In this document: positions 36,676 to 46,672 of the stretch, in pieces
How the letters are laid out: each line of letters starts with the position of its first letter
How positions within the stretch are numbered: position 1 is the first letter of the stretch
Source: Acestrorhynchus altus
Lineage: Eukaryota; Chordata; Actinopteri; Characiformes; Acestrorhynchidae
Direction: 5' to 3'
DNA: 64,000 nucleotides
Assembly: GCA_034509495.1 (NCBI GenBank)
Contig: CM067518.1
Span: 745,430 to 809,429, forward strand
Program-made: the position numbers and the translations under genes
The notes under the pieces: model-generated
Seen by the model: the letters and a program-made list of their open reading frames with translations, nothing else
Databases searched by the model: none
What the model was told of the DNA's origin: nothing

Positions 36676-39600
36676 GGGGGGTCGACTGATGTCGATAGAT
36701 CAGGTTAATATTGAATGAGATCAGTCAGTAAAACACTGAACTAAGACGAGTTCAGATATAAGTACTGGGCTCTTCTTCTGGACAGGGATTAAGCCTAGTC
36801 AGTGGAGAACGTTCTGGACTAGACGTCCATAAAATATCTACTGCATTTAATTCAAGAAGAGAAACCATTTGTTCTGATGGACAGAAAACATTCTTTGGAT
36901 GAAAGTATGTTAATGGTAGGTCTGGGCAAACTGGAAACATTTGATCATCGCAGGCCTTTATGATCCGTGCTTAATGAACTCTGTCCAACTGAGGTTTCTT
37001 CACAAAGAGCAAAACTAATCGGGTTTAATTGGGTGAACTGATGCGTTCTGTCTACGTAATTATCACGTATCACAAAAATGTCTTTAAATATCATAACATT
37101 TTTATCATATTGCCCAGCCCTAATGAATGGACAGTTCCCATGATGCACCAGTATATCAACAGTTATAAGAATTCACATCCCCCTGAAATCTTCATGAGAC
37201 CTAAAACGATCCATATCGGTCGGCCCCGACACACCGGAAACATTCAGTCCAAAACCAAACGATTAAGCTTAATCCGGGTCCAAGAAACCAGGACATCTGA
37301 GCTCGTCTTGTTTCAGAGACTAAAGTGCTGATCTAGAGCCGGTTCTACTTTATTAGAACAGCAAATCAGAAGAACCGAGTCTGAACCAGCTTATAGAGCC
37401 GACGTGTCCCGTTAATGTCTGCAATATGAAGCGTCATCATACCCTGCTTTCACCATCTGTGACGACCTTCCTCGGCCGTCCCCGCCGAGCGCAAGCAGTC
37501 TTTGGTTTTCTGGGACGTCCTCGAGGACGCCTCTGTGGAACTTCGCCTCCCACTGTTGGGCCTGTGAAATGAAATCAAAAACACACATAAATAATTACGT
37601 TCTCTTAAACTGTTGTAGGTTTTCCTCCGAACACGTTTGGAGAATTTCAAGAACATTTTTTTTTAAATTAATGAAGATAATAATAAAATTAAAAACAGGC
37701 GAAAGATTTTTATGGCAGGAGGCGACGGCCAAGTCACTGACTGCAAACTGTGATAAAGAGTGATGGAAAGAGTGACACATCAAGCCCTAGGTCACATGAT
37801 TCTCTTATCAGTTGGCACGGGTGGGCAGAGACTGGAAATGACCGGCCGTGCAGATGGTCTGATCACACGCGGCTTTACACAGGCCGCGTTCCGGAATCGG
37901 TCGAAGACGCCGTCTACAAATTTGTCACAATGTCTTTCATTTTATTTTTAATGTGGATGGAAACCCGTCTTATGACGGCGTATTTGGAAAACACTGGAAT
38001 ATTTTAACCTTCAGCCTCCAGTCCAACACCGTACACACTGCAGGAACCCCTGCTTTTAACTCAGCGAGGGCTCGTGAATCAGCTGATTCGCAGAGTCAGG
38101 TATGTTGAGGCGGCGTAAACACTAAAACGTGCAGGGGGGAGGGAGGGGTCAACACTCAGCAAAGTGACCAGTGATACTGTGGATAAAACACTCCGTACTC
38201 AGACCCACAGAGGACAAATCAAACTGGTTAGCCAAGACAGCAGACTGGGGACAACATGTCCTAGATACAAAACCACTCAGCTGTCTCAGCAGCGAGCCAC
38301 GCAGCAAAGTTCAGCTTACGCTGCTTTATGAAATGCATCATAACTCATTTCTGAATGAATGAATGCATGTGTGTCTGCATCCGTTTCTGGACAAGCAACC
38401 AGGAACAATGGCACATGTACGGCTTCTCGGAGTAAGAACCCCGATCTGGTATCAGTTAACGATGTCTGTTACGCATTAGAGATGGTATGATCCGATTCTG
38501 AGCAGCCAACGCATAAATTATTCTGGCATTTCTTTCGGACACTAGTTTTAAAATAAACATGGCTGTTATTAATTGAAACTCTTCACCAAGATGAACATCT
38601 AAAATCAGAACACCATCCTCAAACATCTCATCCTGAGTTCCCCGATATCAAATCCAGCCCTTTCTGCTGAGATCGGAAAACTGCTTCCCATTGATTCCGA
38701 AATGCCACGTCTTATTATAAACCACTGCTGCAGCCACTGCAGCCAAGTCTCCCTGGAGGTCACAGCACTGGAAACCAATACTCTGACCTGCTGTTACATC
38801 CCTTCTGCTCAAGACCATTAAGACCTGCACCACGTTCCAGCATCCATCCAGTGAGTTTACAGATGGTTCAAAAAAAACAACGAGACAACATCCTCTCTTA
38901 TACACACAGCCTCCTGATAATTACACCATCAACTTATCGTGCACTACTCGGACACAACCTCGGTATAGTGACCTCGGTATAGTGACCTCGGTATAGTGAC
39001 CTCGGTATAGTGACCTCGGTATAGTGACCTCAGTATAGTGACCTCAGTATAGTGACCTCAGTATAGTGACCTCAGCCCTAAAAAAGCAACAGTTCAGTGG
39101 AGTTATTCACAACACAGAGCTAAAAACAGAATTATTTATGGATGGATGGATGGATGGATGGATGGATGGATGGATGGGTGGATGGATGGATGGAGGTTGA
39201 GGTGATGATGTGAGGTTGGTTGCTGCGTTGGACTGCACTGTGAACATAATGGATGAATCTTATTGGTTTCCAGGCTGCGGGCGGCTGGGCCTCTGCAGTG
39301 GATCAATGACCGACAACCATTTCCAGTCTGACCGGAGCTGAACGCCATGTCGATTCACAACAGCGCTCATATATTACCACACGTTCAGGAGGCAGGGTTT
39401 TATTACGCTGGCGGCGGCGGCGCTGCTGCTGAGGGAGGAATTACGATATCAGTAATGACACTGATATGGGGACTGCAGGCCGGAGCAGATACCTGGGACA
39501 TATCTGCTGCTGGTCATAAATAAACATGAATAAAGTGTAGAAATCGGGACGAAACCCATCTGGATCAGAGTTCTATGCATCTCTTCGGGGTTCAAACTCC

Positions 39601-41714
39601 AGGAAAATGATCAAAATGCAGTGTTTTAGAGCAGCAGACCATCATCACCTGTTTCCTGAAGTTCAACATCTAAACATCTGGACTTCTGTCCAAAGCTGGT
39701 CTTTTTTTATCTGCTGAAACAATGCGATTCAGACATGATCTCAAAGTGAAATCATACAGTTAATGATTGCACAGCATTTTTGCAGCATTTCAGGGCAGAT
39801 TTCTGACAGTAGATTCATGCTCACGAAATCCAAACCAGCACTTTCTGCTAATATCGGCCTGAAATCTAAAGCTGATAAAAAGGCTCCCGAAAGTGCTGAG
39901 TCTGTAACTTTCATACCCGCAGAACACAGAACCACACACCACACATGATCACATGATCACATTCGGATGAAATAAGAATCAAATTAATTAAAAAAACACA
40001 ATAAATGTACTCCTGGTGTTTATAAACCAGGCCTGTGATTATAATATAGATGTAAAACCGTTTATAACAGTTTAATAATGTACAATTCTTAATCTTAATA
40101 TTCATATCAGTATATAACAGTATAATAATGTATAATAATCAGTATATAACAGTATAATAATGTATAATAATCAGTATATAACAGTGTAATAATGTATAAT
40201 AATAATAAGTATATAACAGTGTATTAGTATATAATAGCAATCATCAGTATATAACAGTAAAAGAATATAATTCGTATAACAGTGTAATAATATATATAAT
40301 ATATAATAATAAATATAATAATCTTTCGGCTCTTCTCTCAGCCGGACGCCCTTCCTGACATAACCCTCACCATTTATCTGGGCTTGGGACCAGAACCAGA
40401 AGTTCACAAAGTACACTCCTAATGACTGGTTACAGTAAATTCAAACAAACAAACAAACAAACAAACAAACAAACAAATAAATAAAAACAAAAAAAAACAA
40501 ACATACCTACGTTTTGAGCTATAAACACCAAATTAGACAGAGTTGGAGATCTTGCAGAGCAGCTTCATGCAATATGTTGTCCTGATCTGACCTGATTCTG
40601 ACAGTTTTCAAATCATCACACAACCCCCCCAATTCACAATGAATTACAGAATTTGGAAAGTTCGTGTGATGATTGTACAAAAAACAAAATTCATAAAGCT
40701 ACATAGAAGAAAACCATTCGGGTTCAGGATGGACATTTTAAAATTCAGTCAATATTTCAAAAATTGTGCATGAAATTATGGAGACAAAAAAACAGGTGGA
40801 ATAATAAGAAGAAAAAGAAGAAGAAGAAAGCTTAAGATCAAGTGTGATTGCCTACTGCAATCCCATTTAGTAGACAGTGCAGTTCCTGCAGTATGTTTTG
40901 CACATTCTCTAATGACATCACTGCAAAATTCCTCAACATTCCACCATTTATTCCAAAGAGGAAAACTACATACTGCAATCACACTAATAAATGGTGCTTA
41001 CCTGGTCCTGTATGAACCATAACAATAACAGTATATAATAATACTAATATAACAATAACAGCAATAATAATAATAGCAGTAGTAATAATAAAAATAATAG
41101 TAATAATAGTAGTAATAACAACAGTAGTAGTAATAATAATAGTAATAATAATAATAATATAGTATTAATAATACGTAGTAATAGAGGTAATAATAACAGT
41201 AATAATAATAATAATAGTAGCAATAACAGTAGTAACAATAATATTAGTAATAGTAGAAATAATAATAATAATGATAATAATTAAATAATATTAATAATAA
41301 TATTAATAATAATCAATAGTAATGGGGTGTGTAACCTCTCTCGCAGGCTCCGCGGCTCCTCCTCGGGCTCTGGCCGGCTGAGGGCGGCTGTGTGTCGGTC
41401 ACAGAGCGCTGCAGGAGCCGCTGCTCCTCCTCTTCGTCTCCCTCCGACTCCACCGGGGCGAACAGGCTGAGCTCCAGCTCCATCTTCTCCTCGGAGCCGC
41501 CGCAGGAGCTGCTGCTCCGGCCGCTGCAGGCCGCCTGCTCCTCCTCCAGCTTCACCACCACGAAAGGCCTGTCTGCTCCGTGTTCCTCCTCCACTTCCTC
41601 CTCCTGCTTCAGCGCCGGGAAGCCTCCGTCCTCCTGCTGCTCCTCCTGCTGCTCCGGGCCGGGCGGCGGCGGTGACGGCGGAGGCGGGAGCGGCTTCCCC
41701 GGGCAGGCCTTCAT
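23743..41714 (-). CDS. AT-hook / 21-BED zinc-finger array protein
   Basis: Minus-strand exons: 41714..41336, 37561..37443, 35028..34744, 34650..34285, 33000..32743, 32429..32175, 31750..31220, 30723..30448, 30358..30110, 30028..29783, 29520..29272, 29190..28945, 28479..28231, 28154..27906, 27725..27477, 26722..26474, 26378..26130, 26006..25758, 25679..25431, 24977..24729, 24642..24400, 23988..23743 (TAG). Total 5,940 nt, 1,979 residues. All boundaries are GT-AG and all joins after exon 2 are phase 0. Residues 1-126 are acidic/Pro-rich; 137-158 hold two AT-hooks; 167-1979 hold 21 BED fingers (CxxC...HxxxxH), each preceded by an L-x-P-P tag and (V/L)W-x-(Y/H/F)FG. All zinc ligands are present. 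BED fingers derive from hAT transposases and bind DNA in ZBED proteins; no hAT catalytic or dimerisation region is visible. Role as a DNA-binding nuclear protein is inferred. I know no mammalian counterpart with so many fingers. Confidence 0.88.
24729..26722 (-). repeat. Five-exon BED block, copy 2 (types D-C-A-B-E)
   Basis: The exons starting at 26722, 26378, 26006, 25679 and 24977 each resemble the same-position exon of copy 1 more than their neighbours. By hand count A1/A2 share about 65 of 83 residues and B1/B2 about 54 of 83. Block lengths are similar (2,044 and 1,994 bp) but intron lengths differ, so the duplication is not recent. Confidence 0.8.
27477..29520 (-). repeat. Five-exon BED block, copy 1 (types D-C-A-B-E)
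   Basis: The exons starting at 29520, 29190, 28479, 28154 and 27725 form an ordered set. Type marks: D has (Y/H)HL-x-IYK; C has [10 protein letters not shown] and RHLRKKH; A has [20 protein letters not shown] has SAVTNET and SKGETT; E has SAVWK-x-FGY and HR-x-x-YD. The same five types recur in the same order in copy 2. Confidence 0.8.
31220..31750 (-). CDS. BED-array gene exon 7: two fingers in one exon
   Basis: This 531-nt exon encodes two BED fingers (CKAC...HLKFHH and CKLC...HLQNYH), whereas all other finger exons carry one. The join reads [20 protein letters not shown], at the place where other units have E-x-K followed by a donor. The layout suggests loss of the intron between two former single-finger exons. 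Confidence 0.85.
33560..33925 (+). mobile_element. Tc1/mariner-like transposase remnant (family C) in BED gene intron
   Basis: It encodes fragments [20 protein letters not shown] and [11 protein letters not shown], with the upstream [11 protein letters not shown] in another frame, so it is frameshifted. It lies antisense within the intron between exons 4 and 5 of the BED-array gene. Confidence 0.7.
35164..35640. mobile_element. Complete Tc1-like MITE (family A) in BED gene intron 2
   Basis: The ends are inverted: TACACTACATGTCCAAGAGT at the left and TACTTTTGTCCACATAGTGT at the right, with flanking TA as expected for Tc1/mariner target duplication. It is 477 bases with no transposase. It serves as the reference for the truncated copies at 0.7, 14.3, 20.2, 54.8 and 60.7 kb. 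Confidence 0.8.
35641..36000 (-). promoter_or_regulatory. Possible internal promoter and first exon of the BED-array gene
   Basis: A CpG cluster (CGCATCGCGCGCTCGG at about 35905) and a GGGGGCGGAG box at about 35973 precede, on the minus strand, a strong donor CGAAAAG|GTAAAG at about 35689. Exon 3 of the gene starts exactly with ATG (35028). A non-coding first exon here would give an AT-hook-less isoform of 1,813 residues. One frame reads like basic protein ([15 protein letters not shown]), but its phase does not fit both neighbours. Confidence 0.4.
36632..36675. repeat. (CA)n microsatellite
   Basis: About 21 CA units followed by G7, in intron 2 of the BED-array gene. Confidence 0.95.
37443..37561 (-). 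CDS. BED-array gene exon 2 (two AT-hooks)
   Basis: The 119-nt exon has acceptor TTTCACAG and donor GG|GTATGA. In the phase set by exon 1 it reads [11 protein letters not shown] and RRGRPRK, two AT-hook cores that bind the minor groove of AT-rich DNA. The other two frames give no recognisable protein. It ends in phase 0, as required by every downstream BED exon. The exon lacks its own ATG, so it is easily missed. Confidence 0.85.
38958..39073. repeat. 14-bp minisatellite
   Basis: GACCTCGGTATAGT is repeated about eight times, with a C-to-A switch (CTCAGTATAGT) in the last copies. It lies in intron 1 of the BED-array gene; a (GGAT)n tract follows at 39139-39195. Confidence 0.9.
40060..41320. 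repeat. AT-rich simple repeats in BED gene intron 1
   Basis: Three tracts: CAGTATATAACAGTATAAT-type repeats at 40100-40310, (AAAC)n at 40443-40490, and a long AATAATAGT tract from 41025 to 41320. The last abuts the exon 1 donor. None is coding. Confidence 0.85.
41336..41714 (-). CDS. BED-array gene exon 1 (acidic N-terminus)
   Basis: The ATG is at 41714-41712 with A at -3; an in-frame TAA lies seven codons upstream, fixing the start. It encodes about 126 residues: a Pro run, Glu-rich segments and Ser-rich stretches. LKQE and VKLE match the SUMO-acceptor pattern (hydrophobic-K-x-E). It ends in phase 1 at GAGAG|GTTAC and joins in frame to the AT-hook exon. The downstream intron opens straight into an ATT-rich simple tract. 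Confidence 0.8.
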
Positions 41715-41960
41715 CCTGCGGCTGCAGCGCTGTTAAGGCTAACGGAGCGGGGAGCCGCGGGGAGCGGGGCTCGGGCTCGGGCTCGCGGGCGAAGCCGACC
41801 TCCGGCGGGGAAATGGCTCCTCCTTATCGGGCTGCGGTCAACTTTTCCCCGGGAAGCCGCTCCATCGGTGGGCGGGTCCTAATCCACCGACCACCGCTGT
41901 CTGAAGCCGAGGGCGCGTCCCAAATCCAGCTGCAGTTCACTACCTAGGGAACGACGATCT
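41600..41960 (-). promoter_or_regulatory. CpG-rich promoter of the BED-array gene
   Basis: Dense CpG and GGGCTCGGGCTCGGGCTCGC at about 41766-41786 lie just upstream of the ATG at 41714 on the minus strand. CpG density drops after about 41930. Confidence 0.65.
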
Positions 41961-42170
41961 AGGGAAGGACGATGAGTGACCTGATGAGGCTATAAAAACA
42001 TAAAATAAAATAGAAACAACAACAACAACAACAACAATAATAATAATAATAATAATAATAAATGAATACAAATATAATAATAATAACAATAAAATAATAA
42101 TTAAAATAATAATAAAGGAATAAAATAATAATAATTAAAATAATAATAAAGGAATAAAAGTGATTAGATT

Positions 42171-42463
42171 CACAGTCACAACATTATGACCACCTCATTG
42201 TTTCACTGTCCATCCTATCAGCTCCTCTGACCACACAGGAGCTCTTTGTAGTTCTTTAATTCCAGAATGTAGTTCATCCGTTTCTCTGATACTTTATTCT
42301 CCTCCTTTCACCCTGATCTTCAATGATCAGCTGCTCTGTGGTGGTCCTGTGGGGTCCTGTTCATTGAAGGTCAGGGTGAAAGGAGGAGAAGAAAGTATGC
42401 TGTGTGCTGATAGGATGGACAGTGAGAGGAGAAATAAGGAAGTGGTCATAATGTTGTGGCTGA
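42171..42463. mobile_element. Palindromic MITE (family D), ACAACATTATGACCAC ends
   Basis: The terminal inverted repeats are CACAACATTATGACCAC at the left and GTGGTCATAATGTTGTGGC at the right. An inner inverted pair (TCCTCCTTTCACCCTGATCT against AGGTCAGGGTGAAAGGAGGA) lies at about 42299-42390, making a foldback. Partial copies occur near 44455-44527 and 58425-58470. Confidence 0.75.
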
Positions 42464-44528
42464 TTGTAAACCAGTAAAACAAACCCATTTCAGACAGCCA
42501 TCGTGCTCTGGTGTGACCTCTTGATGAACAACATGCTCCTGCGTAATATATGTACACTACAGGACATACCCATATTGGGTGTTCTAAAACTTTTGACTAT
42601 ATAGTAGCAGTCAAAGGTTTGGACACACTTGACTGAATGTACTGGAGATGATATTAAAGTCCTGAGTCCAGTCCAGTCCAGTCCAGACGTCTGTCCAAAC
42701 CCTGAAACACAGACCTGTACCATCACCTTACTCTACTGTCCAGTAGGTGGCGTTCTCAACCCACGCATCAAGCAGAGAACCAGAGGTTCCTTTATAGCTG
42801 TCAGGTAGTGAACCTGGATTCATCACTCCAGAGATGATTGCACAGAGTTGAGTGGTGGTGGTCTTCACACCGCTGCAGACCATACTCCATACGTGTTGTG
42901 CAGAGTGATCTCAGCCATGGAAACCCACTTCATGAAGCTCCTGAAGCTCAGGTCTCCTTCTTGTGTTCATTCCTGTGCTGATTCACCAGCCCCAGCTTTC
43001 ACCTTCAGTGCATGCACCCATGGAACCATAGATACAGAGTACTTTGCAAAAGTTTTAGTCCCCAATATTTCTCCTCCTGTCTCTGTGTAGAAGCTCCAGA
43101 TCCAGTTTGAGCAGATACAGTAAAGAGAAAGAAGAATTTCTCATTCTGAAGGACATAGTTGAGATCTTCTAAGATGGTCTGAAGGATAAAGCTTGGTTCC
43201 AGGTTTCTCCTGGAGTCTACTGGTTTTTCACTGTGGGATGATCCTGGGTGTGATGGGATTCTGGGGAAGGCCTACAGATACACAGGCCGATTGAACAGGG
43301 AAGTGTTTTCCATTCAGCGTCTCTCCTGAAATACATGTGAGAAAAATGTAGCTGAACCGGAACCTGCTCTGTTTAAACTGAGCAGCTGTGACCAGAACAT
43401 CACCTGATCAAACCAGTTCAGACCACAGTGCGACACTCTCAGGATGCACCCGTGACGGCAGGAGGACCAAACACCTCTGGAGAGAAGCACAGTGAGTACG
43501 AGTGTGTGAGTGTGTGTTAAATCAGTGCAGTGGATCAGAGGAGGATAATCCACATCCAGAAAGTAAAGATCCACTCCTGCTCCACTTCAGCCCCGGCATT
43601 CCCAACAAATACCAGGGCTGGATTTTTTCGTTTTGAACCTGGATGATCCTCCTCTGCAGTGGACACAGTCCTGTATGACTGTAATGTTAAAAACATGGAT
43701 AATGATTAGAGTTTCACAGCTAAAGTACAAGATCCTTGAGCAACCTTTGGAAGATCTTCAGCTTGAGACTGTGGAGGAACCTCTTAAGGTGCTTCGGGAA
43801 ACTTTCAGTAAAAGGACGAAGGGTTTCAACCTGAAGAAACTCCAAAAGTGGCTCAAGGATCTGTGTATATCATAGTTCAGATGTTTTTATGTTTTTATGT
43901 TTATGGGACAATAATTGGTTCTCCTGTGGCTTCTCTCTTTGAGGTTCCTCTATTTTACTTTAATTTCCAGTAAACTCCAGTAAACCCAGTAAAACCAGTA
44001 ACTGCATCAAACGCTAAAATGTACTCAATTCAAGCGACTTGTTAATGTGTACATTATTGTGTATTATTTGTGTAAAGTGCACATTTCCCGTCTCTGATAA
44101 AACGTGTAAGGAAATTGAACCGACGCGCTTTCCTTCCCGTAAGATCATGTGAGAATCCAGAACAGGTTGAACAAGCTTTGTCTCAAATCAACAAAACCAC
44201 GTTTATGTATGTGATTCCTAACTGACCCTCCCGAACGATGAGACTGTGGTTGGTTCAGTTAAAGGCTGATCTCAGATCAGTAATAATTTCAGTACTGCTT
44301 TAGAATATCATCCACATCAAGGTTAATAAAGGTCATAAACTCTTCAGAAACGTTCAGACGCTTTATGAATCAAAACTCGTCTTCTGTCATGAACCTGTTC
44401 AGCAGGTTCTACTACTGATCCCCGAATCAGGCTCACTGATCATCATCTGACCATGGTTTTAATTCCAGACTGTAGTTCATCTGTTTCTCTGCATACGTTA
44501 TTCTCCTCCTTTCACCCTGATCTTCAAA

Positions 44529-44607
<79 letters not shown>

Positions 44608-44614
44608 TTTCTAG
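42464..44614. other. Intergenic stretch between BED gene and NLR pseudogene
   Basis: No recognisable gene. A short open frame at 43633-43875 ends in a Lys/Leu-rich segment but matches no family I know. A (GT)n run of about 38 units lies at 44528-44604, just before the first NLR-like exon. Confidence 0.5.
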
Positions 44615-44756
44615 GAAGCATGACATCAAAAATAATCATGTCTGAGGAAAAGGACAGACAGGAACCGCAGAGGTGAGACATTCTCATACATAATTATATC
44701 ACTTTTGAAAGAACCTAAAATAGAACCCTGTGGCACTAACAACAGCGATACAGTAC

Positions 44757-45459
44757 AGCTTTGGTATGTGAACCTTTAGGATCAGCAGACCATCTGAAGG
44801 TGAAATTAGAGTGTGACCGGGATTGTCCGGTTTTATTTAAAGAACGGGGACCTATCAAAGTCTGATCTTCACAACACACGTTTGTGGAAGTCCATCATGA
44901 ACAAAGGAGATTTCTGAGGACCTCAGAAGAACAGTTGTTGATGCTCTTCAATCCACCGATCCACAGTCAAACAGATTGTGTACACATGGAGGAAATCCCA
45001 TTCTTACCCTCCCCAGGAGTGCTCCACCAACAAAGATCACACCAAGAGCAAGGCGTGTAATAGTGCACCAGCTCACAAAGGAACCCAAGAGAAGTTCTAA
45101 GCAACTAAAGGACTTTGTCGGTTTGCAAACGATCATATGGACAAGCCAGAAGACTGAAAAGTGTTCTGTTTGGAAAAATGAAAATACTGCATTCCAGCAT
45201 AAAATCTGTGACACAGTGGTGGTGGTGTCATAGTTTGGGCCTGTCATTGTCAGGATACCTGTCTGTGAGCTGAATCTCAAGACAACGTGGGTCATGCAGA
45301 AGGACGACGATCCTCAGTACACAAGTCATTCTACAAAAGAGTGTTTAAAGGAGAATAAAGTTAATGTTTTGACCCAGTCAAAGGTGATATGTTTGATAAG
45401 TTTATGTAGAAATATAGAAAAGTCTGTAGGGTTCACAAACGTTCAGGCACCACTGTAAA
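44757..45459 (+). mobile_element. Degraded Tc1-like transposon (family B) in NLR intron 1
   Basis: It encodes the HTH-region fragment LPRSAPPTKITPRAR and ends CAGGCACCACTGTA, the same end as the copy at 1603-2588. The 5' end is truncated and the frame is interrupted. Confidence 0.75.
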
Positions 45460-46329
45460 TATATTAATGTATTTATGCTTGAATGGGTTTCAGTTCTCTC
45501 GATGGTCAGGGATCAGGCTCCTCTGAACCCAGCTGCGTCTCCATGAAGAGTGATAATTCAATATACATAGGCGTGGACTTCAGACCGGTAGATGAGTTTG
45601 CAGAGCTGAGGTAAGGCGAATTAATAAACGATCTGCAGCTGAAACTGATGAAATATTTATTTTATAAACTTTAGTCTCCACCTCAATTTGTTTACTGTTG
45701 TTTACTGTTATTTCTATCTGTCTAACTCGCACAACGTCCGCAAACTGGGAAGCTTCAACAAAGGAGCACTGAGCTCTTGCTGGGATTTGAACTTAGTATC
45801 TGCTCCTACTTGATGAACTGCAGTTAGATTGTAGGGCCACCCAGGGGCTGTGACATTTCTCTTCCTTCTTAGCCACAGGAATTAACATGGTTCCGCAGCT
45901 CTAGAGCAGAACAACTGTCTCACTGCCTGCTTGTGAAGAGACTCAGGAGATCATAAGTTCAAATCCTGTTAACGTCACAGCCCTCCACGGTCGGGAGTCT
46001 GAGAATGGGAAGGTCTCCCTCCTGTGATGGGGAGGTTCTAAACGTGAAGAAATTGAGGGGGTGGAGCCACAGAATAAACAGTATTCAATCAGAGGCTCAT
46101 GTTTGTTATTGACCAAACTGAGTTAACGCTTAATCAGATTCTTGACTGTTTGGTGTTGGTTTATTATGATTTATTATGTTTCAGTTTGATCCAGGATATG
46201 AAAACCGTTTCACATGAACCCAGCTGTGTGTCCCTGAAGAGTGACCACTCAAAGTACAAAGGGTTAGACTTCAGAGAGACAGACTGTTCTACTGAGCTGA
46301 GGTAAGGATATTCAGACTTGACCATGCAT

Positions 46330-46672
46330 TTATGTAGATTTATATATATGTATTTCTATATCTATATTTATATATCTATATCTATATTTATATATCTATA
46401 TCTATATATCTATATCTATATTTATATATCTATATCTATATATCTATATCTATATCTATATATCTATATCTATATCTATATATCTATATATCTATATCTA
46501 TATCTATATATCTATATTTATATATCTATATATCTATATCTATATATATATATATCTATATATATATCTATATATCTATATCTATATCTATATATCTATA
46601 TCTATATATATATATATCTATATATATATATCTATATATCTATATCTATATCTATATCTATATACAGTATAT
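46330..46672. repeat. TATATC/TATA microsatellite, about 340 bp
   Basis: Irregular mixture of ATATCT and ATAT units in an intron of the NLR pseudogene. The open frame through it (Tyr/Ile only) is an artefact. Confidence 0.95.

Noticed and set aside
41044..41238. Poly-leucine frame on the minus strand
   Set aside because: It arises from the AATAATAGT simple tract beside BED gene exon 1.
23743..41714. Active hAT transposon as explanation for the BED fingers
   Set aside because: There is no hAT catalytic or C-terminal dimerisation region, no terminal inverted repeats around the locus, and the gene has 22 spliced exons.
43633..43875. 80-codon frame with a Lys/Leu-rich end
   Set aside because: No family recognised and no link in phase to the NLR exons downstream.
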